64,000 nt of DNA, taken from NCBI RefSeq assembly GCF_021249345.1, contig NZ_CP089588.1, forward strand, positions 2,976,001 through 3,040,000, given 5' to 3'. The stretch comes from Halobacterium wangiae. Lineage in GTDB: Archaea > Halobacteriota > Halobacteria > Halobacteriales > Halobacteriaceae. The notes below the pieces were generated by a model. That model had not been told where the DNA came from. It was given only the letters and a program-made list of their open reading frames with translations, and ran no database searches. The position numbers were made by a program, and so were the translations under genes. Positions 51,362 through 59,024 of the stretch are shown piece by piece; within the stretch, counting starts at the first letter, position 1, and each line of letters opens with the position of its first letter.

Positions 51362-51988
51362 ATGGCCAGGCGGCTCTCGACGGGCATCGACGTGCTCGAC
51401 CGAGAACTGGGTGGCGGGGTGCCGGCAGGGACGGTGGTCGCGTACGAGGCGCCTCCCGCGAGCCAGGGGGAGCTACTGCTGTACGAGCTCACCCGGCCGC
51501 GACCGACGCTGTACCTCACCACCGACCGCACCGAGCAGGCCGTCCGCGACGCCTTCGAGGCGACGAACGCGCCGACGGGCGACCCCCAGTTCGGCTACAT
51601 CCCGGGCGCGGACTCCCTAGAGAACGCTCGCCGCGCGTTCCGCAGCGTCCCCGAGGAGTCCACCGTCGTCATCGACCCTGCGGACGCGCTGGAACGCGCC
51701 GACCGGGGCCGCTACGAGAACTTCCTCAACGAACTCGGCAACCACATGCGGAACGTCGGCGGCGTCGCCGTCCTCCACTGCCTCGACACCGACCACGAGG
51801 GGCCGCTGCGCGGCACCACCGAGCACATGGTGGACGTGGTGTTCCAGTTGCAGGTCGAGGAGAACAGCGGCGAGGTCGAGACGACGCTCACCGTGCCGAA
51901 GTTCCGCGGCGGGAGCGCGCTCGACGCACCGATAAAGCTGAACCTCCGCGAGCGCGTGCAGGTCGACACGAGTCGCGACATCGCGTAG
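51362..51988 (+). CDS. RAD55/KaiC-like RecA-superfamily protein
   Basis: The ATG at 51362 gives 208 residues with [19 protein letters not shown], the RecA/KaiC start, but the expected Walker A reads APPASQGE and lacks GK[T/S]. A Walker B-like strand [11 protein letters not shown] follows. Haloarchaeal proteins of this type occur as RAD55-like ATPase relatives of unknown role. It starts 27 nt after the MinD-like gene, and the two may be an operon. Confidence 0.8.
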   Translation: MARRLSTGIDVLDRELGGGVPAGTVVAYEAPPASQGELLLYELTRPRPTLYLTTDRTEQAVRDAFEATNAPTGDPQFGYIPGADSLENARRAFRSVPEESTVVIDPADALERADRGRYENFLNELGNHMRNVGGVAVLHCLDTDHEGPLRGTTEHMVDVVFQLQVEENSGEVETTLTVPKFRGGSALDAPIKLNLRERVQVDTSRDIA

Positions 51989-52094
51989 CGAGCCGTCCTC
52001 CGCGTCGTCGGTCGCAACGTGGCGTCGCCACTCCCAGGTCGAACGGAGAAACCGCGTCCCAGACGGCGGTCCGTCCGGCGCGGGAGAAGGGAGT

Positions 52095-53018
52095 TTACTC
52101 CTCGTCGTCTTCGGCTTCGAGTTCTTCGACGATCTCGTCGGCGTCGACGTCGGCGTCCTCGAGGGCGTCCTCGATCTCACCGAGGTCCTCGCCGCCGCCC
52201 ATACCGCCCATGCCACCCATCATGCCGGGCATGCCCGCGGGCTGGCCGTCGATGATCTCCTGGACGATGACTCGGTCGAGGTCGAGCATCTCGATGAACT
52301 CGTTGAGGATCTGCTGCTTGCCCATCATCCACTGCTGGTTGAACTGGAGCTGCGGGGACTGCTCGATGTACAGCGTCTCCTTCTCGACGGTCTCCGTCTC
52401 CGACTCCTCGTCCTCGTCGTCGCCTTCGACTTCCTCCTCAACCTCGTCGGTCTCGATGTGCATGTCGAGGTCGACGTCGAAGTACATCTGCATCAGGCCC
52501 TTCGCCTTCTCGACGCGGTCCTCGGTCTCGCCGACGATCTCGTAGTCGTACTCGACGTCCTCACCGGCGAGCGGGTGATTGAAGTCGACGCGGGCGCGGC
52601 CGCCGATGACGGCCTCGACGTGGCCCTGCTGGCCGTCGATGTCGACGTGTGCACCGGGGTAGCGCTCGTCCTCGGGGATCTTCTGGGCGCTGACGGTGCG
52701 GACCTGGTCGTCGTCGTACTCGCCGAATGCCTGCTCGACGACGACGGTGCCCGAGTCACCGACCTCCTTGCCGACGATGTCGTCCTCGACGGCGTCGAAG
52801 ATGTGACCCTCGCCGATCACAATGGTGCGCGGGGAGAAGTCGCGCTCCTCGGTGTCGACGCCCTCCTCCTCGGCGGTCTCCTCGTCGGTCGTGTCCACGA
52901 GATCCTCGCTGTCGACCGTGAAGGCGGTGTAGGAGAGTTCGACGAAGTCGCCCTCCTGGAAGCCGCCCTGTTCAGCGTCGGATTCATCGGCCATGTCGGC
53001 CTCGGATTCGTCGCTCAT
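52095..53018 (-). CDS. FKBP-type peptidyl-prolyl isomerase (SlyD-like)
   Basis: The ATG at 53018 gives 307 residues; FKBP/SlyD landmarks are FVELSYTAFTVDSEDLVDTT, GEGHIFDAVEDDIVGKEVGD and a SlyD insert-in-flap region (YPGAHVDIDGQQGHVEAVIG, ARVDFNHPLAGEDVEYDY). The C-terminal part is Gly/Met-rich (PGMMGGMGGMGGGED) and strongly acidic, longer than typical SlyD. It catalyses prolyl isomerisation and probably chaperones nascent or metal-bound proteins. Confidence 0.92.
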   Translation of the reverse strand: MSDESEADMADESDAEQGGFQEGDFVELSYTAFTVDSEDLVDTTDEETAEEEGVDTEERDFSPRTIVIGEGHIFDAVEDDIVGKEVGDSGTVVVEQAFGEYDDDQVRTVSAQKIPEDERYPGAHVDIDGQQGHVEAVIGGRARVDFNHPLAGEDVEYDYEIVGETEDRVEKAKGLMQMYFDVDLDMHIETDEVEEEVEGDDEDEESETETVEKETLYIEQSPQLQFNQQWMMGKQQILNEFIEMLDLDRVIVQEIIDGQPAGMPGMMGGMGGMGGGEDLGEIEDALEDADVDADEIVEELEAEDDEE

Positions 53019-53043
53019 ACCCGTACGGACTCCCGTTCCACCC

Positions 53044-53048
53044 TTAAG
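53044..53048 (-). promoter_or_regulatory. TATA-like box for the FKBP gene
   Basis: The sequence TTAAG about 25 nt upstream of the ATG at 53018 (minus strand CTTAAG) fits an archaeal TATA element. Confidence 0.4.
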
Positions 53049-53200
53049 AATCACGTTTCGTGCCTGTCAGCGTCGGTCGGTACGAAACGTCGGCGGCGGC
53101 GTCGCGTTACCGACCACGGAGAGACGTCGAACGGGCCGATACGTGTCTCTAACGCCGCCGGACGTCGACTGGAGCCTGTCGAGCACTCGCAAGCGCCGGC

Positions 53201-53206
53201 CTTTTC
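53201..53206 (+). promoter_or_regulatory. TATA-like box for the CYTH gene
   Basis: CTTTTC lies 24 nt before the ATG at 53231. Confidence 0.4.
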
Positions 53207-53230
53207 TCGGGCGGCCGCGTGCGGTCGGCC

Positions 53231-53842
53231 ATGTACGAAGTGGAGGTGAAGGTGCCCGCCGACCTCGCTGGGGTGCGCGAGCGACTCGCGGACGCCGGGG
53301 CGGAGCGCGTCGCGACCGTCGCCCAGGCGGACACGTACTTCGACGCACCGCACCGGTCGTTCGCGGAGACGGACGAAGCGCTCCGCGTACGGCGAGTGGC
53401 GACGGCGGTGCCGGGGTTCGAGCGCGACCGGCCGCTGCCGGCGCTCGTCGACGACGTCCTCGACGGCGAGTACGGCGAGCGTGGGGAGTCCCGCGTGACC
53501 TACAAGGGGCCGCTCGTCGAGACCGAGTCGAAGACCCGCGAGGAGTTCGAGACGGTCGTCGACGACGGCGACACGATGCGCGAACTGCTCGGGCGACTCG
53601 GCTTCGAACCGGCAGCGACCGTCCGGAAACTCCGCGAGAAGCACATTCTGGGCGAGTTCGCCGTCCTCCTGGACGCGGTCGAGAACGTCGGCGAGTACGT
53701 CGAGGTGGAGACCGAAGTCCCCGACGAGGACGCCGTCGAAGCGGCCCGGGAGGCCGCCTACGAACTCCTCGAGTCGCTCGGCCTCGACCCCGACGAGCAG
53801 GTCCGCACGTCGTACCTCGGCCTGCAGCTCGAAGATGCGTAG
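53231..53842 (+). CDS. CYTH-domain protein (class IV adenylate cyclase-like)
   Basis: The ATG at 53231 gives 203 residues. The CYTH signature YEVEVKVPADLAG is complete (ExExK pattern), and basic/acidic tunnel residues appear in RVTYKGPLVETESKTREEFE and VRKLREKHILGEFAVLLDAVENVGEYVEVE. CYTH proteins hydrolyse or cyclise triphosphates (for example CyaB or thiamine triphosphatase). The specific substrate is unknown. Confidence 0.9.
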   Translation: MYEVEVKVPADLAGVRERLADAGAERVATVAQADTYFDAPHRSFAETDEALRVRRVATAVPGFERDRPLPALVDDVLDGEYGERGESRVTYKGPLVETESKTREEFETVVDDGDTMRELLGRLGFEPAATVRKLREKHILGEFAVLLDAVENVGEYVEVETEVPDEDAVEAAREAAYELLESLGLDPDEQVRTSYLGLQLEDA

Positions 53843-53876
53843 CGCGCATATTGTCGACGCTCTCTCTTTTCGCAAG

Positions 53877-53881
53877 TTATA
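53877..53881 (+). promoter_or_regulatory. TATA-like box for methionine adenosyltransferase
   Basis: TTATA lies 27 nt upstream of the ATG at 53909. Confidence 0.45.
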
Positions 53882-53908
53882 GAAGCCGAGCCCGGGTAGA
53901 GTGGCGCA

Positions 53909-55129
53909 ATGACCGAGCGGAACATCCAGGTGCAGTCGCTCGACCGTGGAGCGGTCGAGGACGAAACCGTCGAGATCGTCGAACGAAAGGGGCTCGGCCA
54001 CCCGGACTCCATCTGTGACGGCATCGCCGAGCACGTCTGCGAGGCCCTGGCTCGCGCCTACCTCGACCGCGTCGGCGAAGTCCTCCACTTCAACACGGAC
54101 GAGACCCAGCTCGTCGCCGGCCGTGCCGCGCCCGCCTTCGGTGGCGGCGAAGTCATCGAACCCATCTACATCCTCGTCGTCGGCCGCGCCACCAGCCACT
54201 ACGTGGACGAGGACGGCACCGAGTACCACATCCCCGTCGACAGCATCGCGCTGGAGGCCGCCCGCGACTACCTCGGCGAGCACCTCCCGAACCTCGACCT
54301 CGAGACCGACGTCATCGTCGACGTGAAACTCGGCGAGGGCTCCGGGGACCTCCAGGAGGTCTTCGTCGAGGACGGCCCCGACGTCCCGATGGCCAACGAC
54401 ACCTCCTTCGGCGTCGGCCACGCACCCCTGACGGAGACCGAACGCGTCGTCTACGAGACCGAGCGTTCGCTCAACGGCGCCTACGGCGAGGACACCCCCG
54501 CGGTCGGCGAGGACGTCAAGGTGATGGGGAAACGCGAGGACGACCACATCGACATCACCGTCGCCGCCGCGCTCGTCGACACCTACGTCCCGAACATGGA
54601 GGCCTACGAGGCCGAGATCGAGGCCATTCGCCAGCACGTCGAGGAACTCGCGAGCGAGTACACCGACCGCGACGTCACCGTCCACGTCAACACCGCCGAC
54701 GACTACGACGCCGGCTCGATCTACCTCACCACCACCGGCACGAGCGCCGAACAGGGCGACGACGGCTCCGTCGGCCGCGGCAACCGTGCGAACGGCCTCA
54801 TCACGCCCAACCGCTCGATGAGCATGGAAGCGACCTCCGGGAAGAACCCGGTCAACCACATCGGGAAGATCTACAACCTGCTCTCCACCAAGATTGCCGA
54901 GAGCGTCGTCGCCGAGGTGGCGGGCATCCGCGACCTCCGGGTCCGGCTGCTCTCCCAGATCGGCCGCCCCATCGACCAGCCACACGTCGCCGACGTCCAC
55001 GTCGTCACGGAAGACGGCGTCACCATCCCCGACGTCGAACCCGAGGTCGAGGCCATCGTCGACGACGAACTCGCCAGCGTCACCGACATCACACAGCGCG
55101 TCATCGACGGCGAATTGGATACCTTCTGA
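53909..55129 (+). CDS. Archaeal-type methionine adenosyltransferase
   Basis: The 406-residue protein matches the archaeal S-adenosylmethionine synthetase (AdoMet_Synthase) family with [42 protein letters not shown], and [25 protein letters not shown]. It makes AdoMet from methionine and ATP and is unrelated in fold details to bacterial MetK. Length is usual. Confidence 0.96.
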   Translation: MTERNIQVQSLDRGAVEDETVEIVERKGLGHPDSICDGIAEHVCEALARAYLDRVGEVLHFNTDETQLVAGRAAPAFGGGEVIEPIYILVVGRATSHYVDEDGTEYHIPVDSIALEAARDYLGEHLPNLDLETDVIVDVKLGEGSGDLQEVFVEDGPDVPMANDTSFGVGHAPLTETERVVYETERSLNGAYGEDTPAVGEDVKVMGKREDDHIDITVAAALVDTYVPNMEAYEAEIEAIRQHVEELASEYTDRDVTVHVNTADDYDAGSIYLTTTGTSAEQGDDGSVGRGNRANGLITPNRSMSMEATSGKNPVNHIGKIYNLLSTKIAESVVAEVAGIRDLRVRLLSQIGRPIDQPHVADVHVVTEDGVTIPDVEPEVEAIVDDELASVTDITQRVIDGELDTF

Positions 55130-55130
55130 A

Positions 55131-55197
55131 GCGCACTTTTTGCGCTGCGGGAGGTCGCTACGCGACCCCCGCTCGGCAAAAACTTGCGGAAAAAGCA
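55131..55197. repeat. Intergenic palindromic element (T-run, GC hairpin, A-run)
   Basis: The pattern CACTTTTTGC, hairpin, then GCAAAAACTT and GAAAAAGCAC forms an imperfect outer inverted arrangement. It recalls palindromic intergenic elements found dispersed in some haloarchaeal genomes. Only this one copy occurs in the window. Confidence 0.45.
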
Positions 55198-55503
55198 CTC
55201 CTCGCTCCAGCGCGCCTTCGGCGCTTAGTCGCTCGTCGGCCTCCGCTCCTTACAGTCGCGGAGAGAACCGCTTCGCTCTCGTGAACGCTCGCTCGCGGAT
55301 GCTAGCCTCCACCAGTAGCGTACCGCTCTTAACTCGTTGCTCGCGTAGATTCAAGTAGGAAGCCGGGACCAATCCGTCGCGTGACCTGAGTAGGAGTGCG
55401 AGTCCGGTCGAAGCGGGAGCGTGGCACGCCGGCTCGCAGCGACGTTTCGCCACCTGTACGCACACAGCCGAGGGGGCAGTCTGCCCACGAGAAGGCGATA
55501 GGC

Positions 55504-55510
55504 GTTTAAT
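55504..55510 (+). promoter_or_regulatory. TATA-like box for thiI
   Basis: GTTTAAT is 23-24 nt upstream of the ATG at 55533 and supports that start over an in-frame ATG at 55509 that overlaps the box. Confidence 0.5.
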
Positions 55511-55532
55511 GCCGGGACGGCTTGCATCGACC

Positions 55533-56711
55533 ATGCTACCACCCGGTGCGGACTCCGTGGTCGTCCGACACGGCGACGTGGGGGTGAAGTCGAGCCAGGT
55601 GCAGGCGAACATGGAGACGACGCTCCGGGAGAACCTCGTGGCGATGCTGGGTGCCCGTGGCGTTCCGGGGACCGTCGAGCGAGAGTGGGGTCGACTGCTC
55701 GTTCGTACGTCCGACCCAACTGCAGCAGCGGACGCTGCAGCGGATACGTTCGGTGTCGTGTCCGCCAGTCCCGCGGTCTCCGTAGCGCCGGAGATGGAGG
55801 CCATCACGGACGCGCTCGCCGACGCCGCCCGCGAACACTACGACGGCGGCGCGTTCGCGGTGGACGCACGCCGCGCCGGCGAACACGACTTCGACAGCCA
55901 CGACGTCAACCGCGAGGGTGGGGACGCCGTCTGGCAGGCCGTCGAAGGCGAGTTCGACCCCGAAGTCGACCTCGACGACCCCGACCTGACGTTCTCCGTG
56001 GAGGTCCGCCAGGAGGAGGCGTTCGTCTTCCTCGAGACCCGCGACGGCCCGGGTGGGATGCCGCTCGGAACCCAGAAACCGCTGGTCGCGCTTGTCTCTG
56101 GCGGCATCGACTCGCCGGTCGCCGCGTGGGAGGCGATGAAACGCGGGTCGCCCGTCGTTCCGCTCTACCTCGACCTGGGACGGTTCGGCGGCCCCGACCA
56201 CCGCGCTCGCGCCGAGGAGACCGCGCGGCGACTCGCCGAGTTCGCGCCTGGCGAGGACTACCGCCTGCGCGTCGCACCCGCCGGGGACGCCGTGCAGCGA
56301 CTCACCGAGCGGACCGGCCGCACGCGGATGCTCTCCTACCGCCGATTCATGTACCGCGTCGCCGAGCACGTCGCCGAGGACGTCGGTGCCGTGGGAATCG
56401 TCACCGGCGAGGCGATGGGGCAGAAATCGAGTCAGACGGCAGCGAACTTCGCCGTGGTCGACGGGGCGACGGCCCTCCCGATTCACCGCCCACTGTTCTC
56501 ACTCGACAAGCAGGAGATCATCGCCCGGGCCCGCGAGATCGGCACCTACCGCGACTCGACGCTCGACGTGGGCTGTAATCGGCTCGCACCGAGTCAGCCG
56601 CTGACCGCGGCGCCCGCCGAGAGCGTCCGGAAGGACGAACCAGACGACCTGTTCGAGTGGGCGCGTGAGGTCGCCGACGCCGTCGAACGGCCGGCGGAGG
56701 TGGAGGCGTGA
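55533..56711 (+). CDS. thiI: tRNA 4-thiouridine synthase ThiI
   Basis: The ATG at 55533 gives 392 residues. An N-terminal ferredoxin-like and THUMP part (about 10-165) precedes the PP-loop domain (about 180-360) with LVSGGIDSPVAAWEAMKRG (SGGxDS), VVPLYLDLGRFGG and VTGEAMGQKSSQTAANF. No rhodanese domain is present, so the sulfur must come from elsewhere, as in other archaea. The GTG of the next gene overlaps its stop. Confidence 0.93.
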   Translation: MLPPGADSVVVRHGDVGVKSSQVQANMETTLRENLVAMLGARGVPGTVEREWGRLLVRTSDPTAAADAAADTFGVVSASPAVSVAPEMEAITDALADAAREHYDGGAFAVDARRAGEHDFDSHDVNREGGDAVWQAVEGEFDPEVDLDDPDLTFSVEVRQEEAFVFLETRDGPGGMPLGTQKPLVALVSGGIDSPVAAWEAMKRGSPVVPLYLDLGRFGGPDHRARAEETARRLAEFAPGEDYRLRVAPAGDAVQRLTERTGRTRMLSYRRFMYRVAEHVAEDVGAVGIVTGEAMGQKSSQTAANFAVVDGATALPIHRPLFSLDKQEIIARAREIGTYRDSTLDVGCNRLAPSQPLTAAPAESVRKDEPDDLFEWAREVADAVERPAEVEA

Positions 56712-57160
56712 CCCGCGTCTGCATCGTCGGCAAGGACGACGTCGACGTCCGCCTCGACCTCTTCTCCTACGAGACGGCACGGAGGGCGCTGGCCACCTAC
56801 GACGTGCGCTCGCCGTACGAGAACACGGTCGCCGTCGACACGGTGAGTCTGGGAGCCGCCGTCTCTCTGCTGAACGACCTGAACTGGTATCTCGTCCGCC
56901 TCGCCGACGAGGCGTTCGTTCTCGAACCGTCTATCTCGGAGACCGAGTGGCTCTCCCGGGACCTCGCGGCCGCAGTCAGAGACAGCGAGGTACGGGCGTC
57001 CGAGACGGACGCGCGCCTGAAGGTGTACGGCGTCGCGGACGGCGGACTCGTCGAACCGATGTACGTCACGCGGGTCCAAGGAGAGCGTCCCGACTACGAC
57101 CTCCGGGACGTCGAGGAGACGGTCGTCGTTCGGGTCGCCGAGTCGGAGTTCCAGACCTAG
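56708..57160 (+). CDS. Conserved haloarchaeal protein after thiI (DUF5804-like)
   Basis: GTG 56708 overlaps the thiI stop (GTGA). The 150-residue protein starts TRVCIVGKDDVDVRLDLFSYETARRAL and is soluble alpha-beta. I recall only a DUF5804-like family with no known role. Coupled translation suggests a link to ThiI function. Confidence 0.7.
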   Translation: MTRVCIVGKDDVDVRLDLFSYETARRALATYDVRSPYENTVAVDTVSLGAAVSLLNDLNWYLVRLADEAFVLEPSISETEWLSRDLAAAVRDSEVRASETDARLKVYGVADGGLVEPMYVTRVQGERPDYDLRDVEETVVVRVAESEFQT

Positions 57161-58152
57161 TCGAAGACGCCCGCCGAGAGGTAGCGCTCCCCGGAGTCGG
57201 GGAAGACGGTGACGACGAGCGGGCAGTCGTCGTAGGGGTCGCCGCCGTCCGCGAGCGCGTCCTCGTCGACGTCGGCGTCCGCGAGGTCCTCGGCGTCGAA
57301 GCTGACCTCCGGGCAGTTGAGTTCCGGTTCGGCGATACGCTCGGCGACTCGCCACGCGGTGACGTAGGCGGCGCCGCTGGACTGCCCGACGAGGATCCCC
57401 TGTTCGCGCGCCAGTTCGCGGACCGCGGCCTCCGCGTCGGCGAGCGCGACGGTCTCCACGCGGTCGATGACGTCGCGGTCGACGAGGTCGCTGACGAACC
57501 CGGGCCCCATCCCCTGGTAGTCGTCGCTCCCCGACTCGCCGGTGGAGAGCACGGCGTTCGCCGCTGGCTCGACGGCGACGACCTCCATGTCGGGGAACTC
57601 CTCGAGGAGTCGCGTCGCCGTGCCGGTTATCGTCCCGCCCGTGCCGACGCCCGCGACGAACGCGTCGATCTCGCGGCCCTCGACCTGTTCGATGATCTCT
57701 TCGGCGGTCGTCCGGTAGTGCGCTCGCGGGTTCGCCGGGTTCTCGAACTGGGAGACGCGGAAGCCACCGACCGCCTCGGCGAGTTCGTCCGCGCGCTGGT
57801 TGGCGGTCGTCATGTCGCCGTCGACGAGTTCGAGGTCGGCACCGTACGCTCGCAGCAGTTGCTTGCGCTCTTCGGACATCGATTGGGGCATCACGATGGT
57901 GAGGTCGTAGCCGCGCGCCGCCGCGACGACGGCGAGCCCGATGCCGGTGTTGCCGCTGGTCGCCTCCACGAGGCGGTCGCCGGGCTGGACGAGGCCCTCG
58001 CGTTCCGCGGCCAGCACCATCTCGCGGGCCGGGCGGTCCTTCGCGGAGCCGCCGGGGTTGAACCCCTCCAGTTTGGCCGCGATGGTCGCGCCCTCGGGTG
58101 CCGGCACGCGGACGAGTGGCGACCCGATGGCGTCCAGTATGCTGTCCTTCAT
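57157..58152 (-). CDS. Cysteine synthase (PLP-dependent, CysK/CysM family)
   Basis: The 331-residue protein has the PLP Lys in FNPGGSAKDRPAREMV, TSGNTGIGLAVVAAARGYDL, GVGTGGTITGTATRLLE, and GILVGQSSGAAY. It should make cysteine from O-acetylserine (or O-phosphoserine) and sulfide. A C-terminal acidic part with two Cys (ELNCPEV, YDDCPLVVTVF) is unlike short bacterial CysK. It overlaps the convergent DUF5804-like gene by 4 nt. Confidence 0.92.
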   Translation of the reverse strand: MKDSILDAIGSPLVRVPAPEGATIAAKLEGFNPGGSAKDRPAREMVLAAEREGLVQPGDRLVEATSGNTGIGLAVVAAARGYDLTIVMPQSMSEERKQLLRAYGADLELVDGDMTTANQRADELAEAVGGFRVSQFENPANPRAHYRTTAEEIIEQVEGREIDAFVAGVGTGGTITGTATRLLEEFPDMEVVAVEPAANAVLSTGESGSDDYQGMGPGFVSDLVDRDVIDRVETVALADAEAAVRELAREQGILVGQSSGAAYVTAWRVAERIAEPELNCPEVSFDAEDLADADVDEDALADGGDPYDDCPLVVTVFPDSGERYLSAGVFD

Positions 58153-58213
58153 TGGTGAGAGCTACTCACTGGGAGAGTAAACATGTGGCGGGCAGTGGCA
58201 GGCGCTGCCGCCT

Positions 58214-58564
58214 CTACAGGCTACCGAGGTGGGTGTCTCCGAAGCCGGTCGGTTCCTTGAGCCCGTACCCCAGGGCGCGGTCCGCGCCGATGTGGGCTGC
58301 CCAGACGAGTCCGCCGAGGACTGCGAGTTCGACAGCGAACGCCAGTCCGGCACCGGCGAGCGCGAGCGGGCCGGCGTAGAGGTGGACCGCGTTGTACGTC
58401 CACGACCCGACGCGCGGCCCGGCGAGGTAGCCGACCATGCCGAGGTCCGGCAGGAGGACGAGCAGGAGGTAGAGCCACCACGCGCCGTCGAGTGCGACGA
58501 AACTGCCGGTAGCCGCGAGGAACACCGCTAGCCCTTCCAGGCGGAGGAGTCGAGTCGTCGCCAT
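58214..58564 (-). CDS. DUF4260 family membrane protein
   Basis: The ATG at 58564 gives 116 residues with four hydrophobic segments and the DUF4260 pattern: LRLEGLAVFLAATGSFVAL, LLPDLGMVGYLAGPRVGSW, AVHLYAGPLAL, IGADRALGYGLKEPTGFGDT. The family is small and uncharacterised. Confidence 0.85.
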   Translation of the reverse strand: MATTRLLRLEGLAVFLAATGSFVALDGAWWLYLLLVLLPDLGMVGYLAGPRVGSWTYNAVHLYAGPLALAGAGLAFAVELAVLGGLVWAAHIGADRALGYGLKEPTGFGDTHLGSL

Positions 58565-58629
58565 GGGAACGTGCACGCCGACTGACCGGATAGTCGTGTC
58601 GGGCGGCAACCACCGCGACGAGCGCGAGG

Positions 58630-58636
58630 CTTTTGC
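58630..58636 (+). promoter_or_regulatory. TATA-like box for thioredoxin-like gene
   Basis: CTTTTGC lies 23-24 nt before the ATG at 58659. Confidence 0.4.
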
Positions 58637-58658
58637 CGGGTCCACGCCAATCCGGGGT

Positions 58659-59024
58659 ATGACACTGAACACGATGGAGCCGAACCCGACGTGGGGTGCC
58701 GACGCCTACCCGGAGGTCGTCGAAGCGTTCTCGGACCTCGACGACGACGCGGTCGTGCGGGTGTGGGGCGCGGACTGGTGTGGCGACTGCCGCTCGCAGC
58801 TCCCGGACTTCGCCGCGGCGCTCGAGGCGGCGGGCGTCGAGAACGTCGAGACGTACCCCGTCGAGCGCGAGGACGGGGAGAAAGTCGGTCCGCAGGTCGA
58901 AGCGTACGACGTCACGCTCATCCCGACCATCGTCGTCGAGCGCGACGGCGAAGAGGTCGCCCGGTTCGTCGAAGAAGAACCCACGAGCCCCGAGGTGTAC
59001 CTCGCGGATCGGCTCAGCGACTGA
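58659..59024 (+). CDS. Thioredoxin family protein
   Basis: The ATG at 58659 gives 121 residues with a thioredoxin fold; the active site is WCGDC (GADWCGDCRSQLPDF), and the cis-Pro appears in VTLIPTIVVE. It probably reduces disulfides or carries a redox-active thiol. The ends of this gene and the convergent DUF255 gene overlap by 11 nt, and both are thioredoxin-like. Confidence 0.88.
   Translation: MTLNTMEPNPTWGADAYPEVVEAFSDLDDDAVVRVWGADWCGDCRSQLPDFAAALEAAGVENVETYPVEREDGEKVGPQVEAYDVTLIPTIVVERDGEEVARFVEEEPTSPEVYLADRLSD

Larger units (their letters stand above)
55130..55532. other. Long intergenic region with palindromic element
   Basis: I see no gene of about 400 nt here. A T-run (55137-55141) follows the methionine adenosyltransferase stop and may terminate it. 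A hairpin with arms 55147-55158 and 55162-55172 (GCGGGAGGTCGC / GCGACCCCCGC, loop TAC) comes next, then A-rich runs (55178-55183, 55190-55194). The remainder (55200-55500) is GC-rich without an identifiable tRNA or a credible ORF. Confidence 0.5.

Noticed and set aside
50667-51620. A single 317-residue protein from the MinD-like start through to 51620
   Set aside because: After 51137 its sequence is Arg/Ser-rich nonsense, while another frame continues the ATPase cleanly; it also overlaps the next gene.
55200-55500. A tRNA or other structured RNA in the gap before thiI
   Set aside because: I could not find a T-loop consensus or a cloverleaf, and no known RNA family was recognised.
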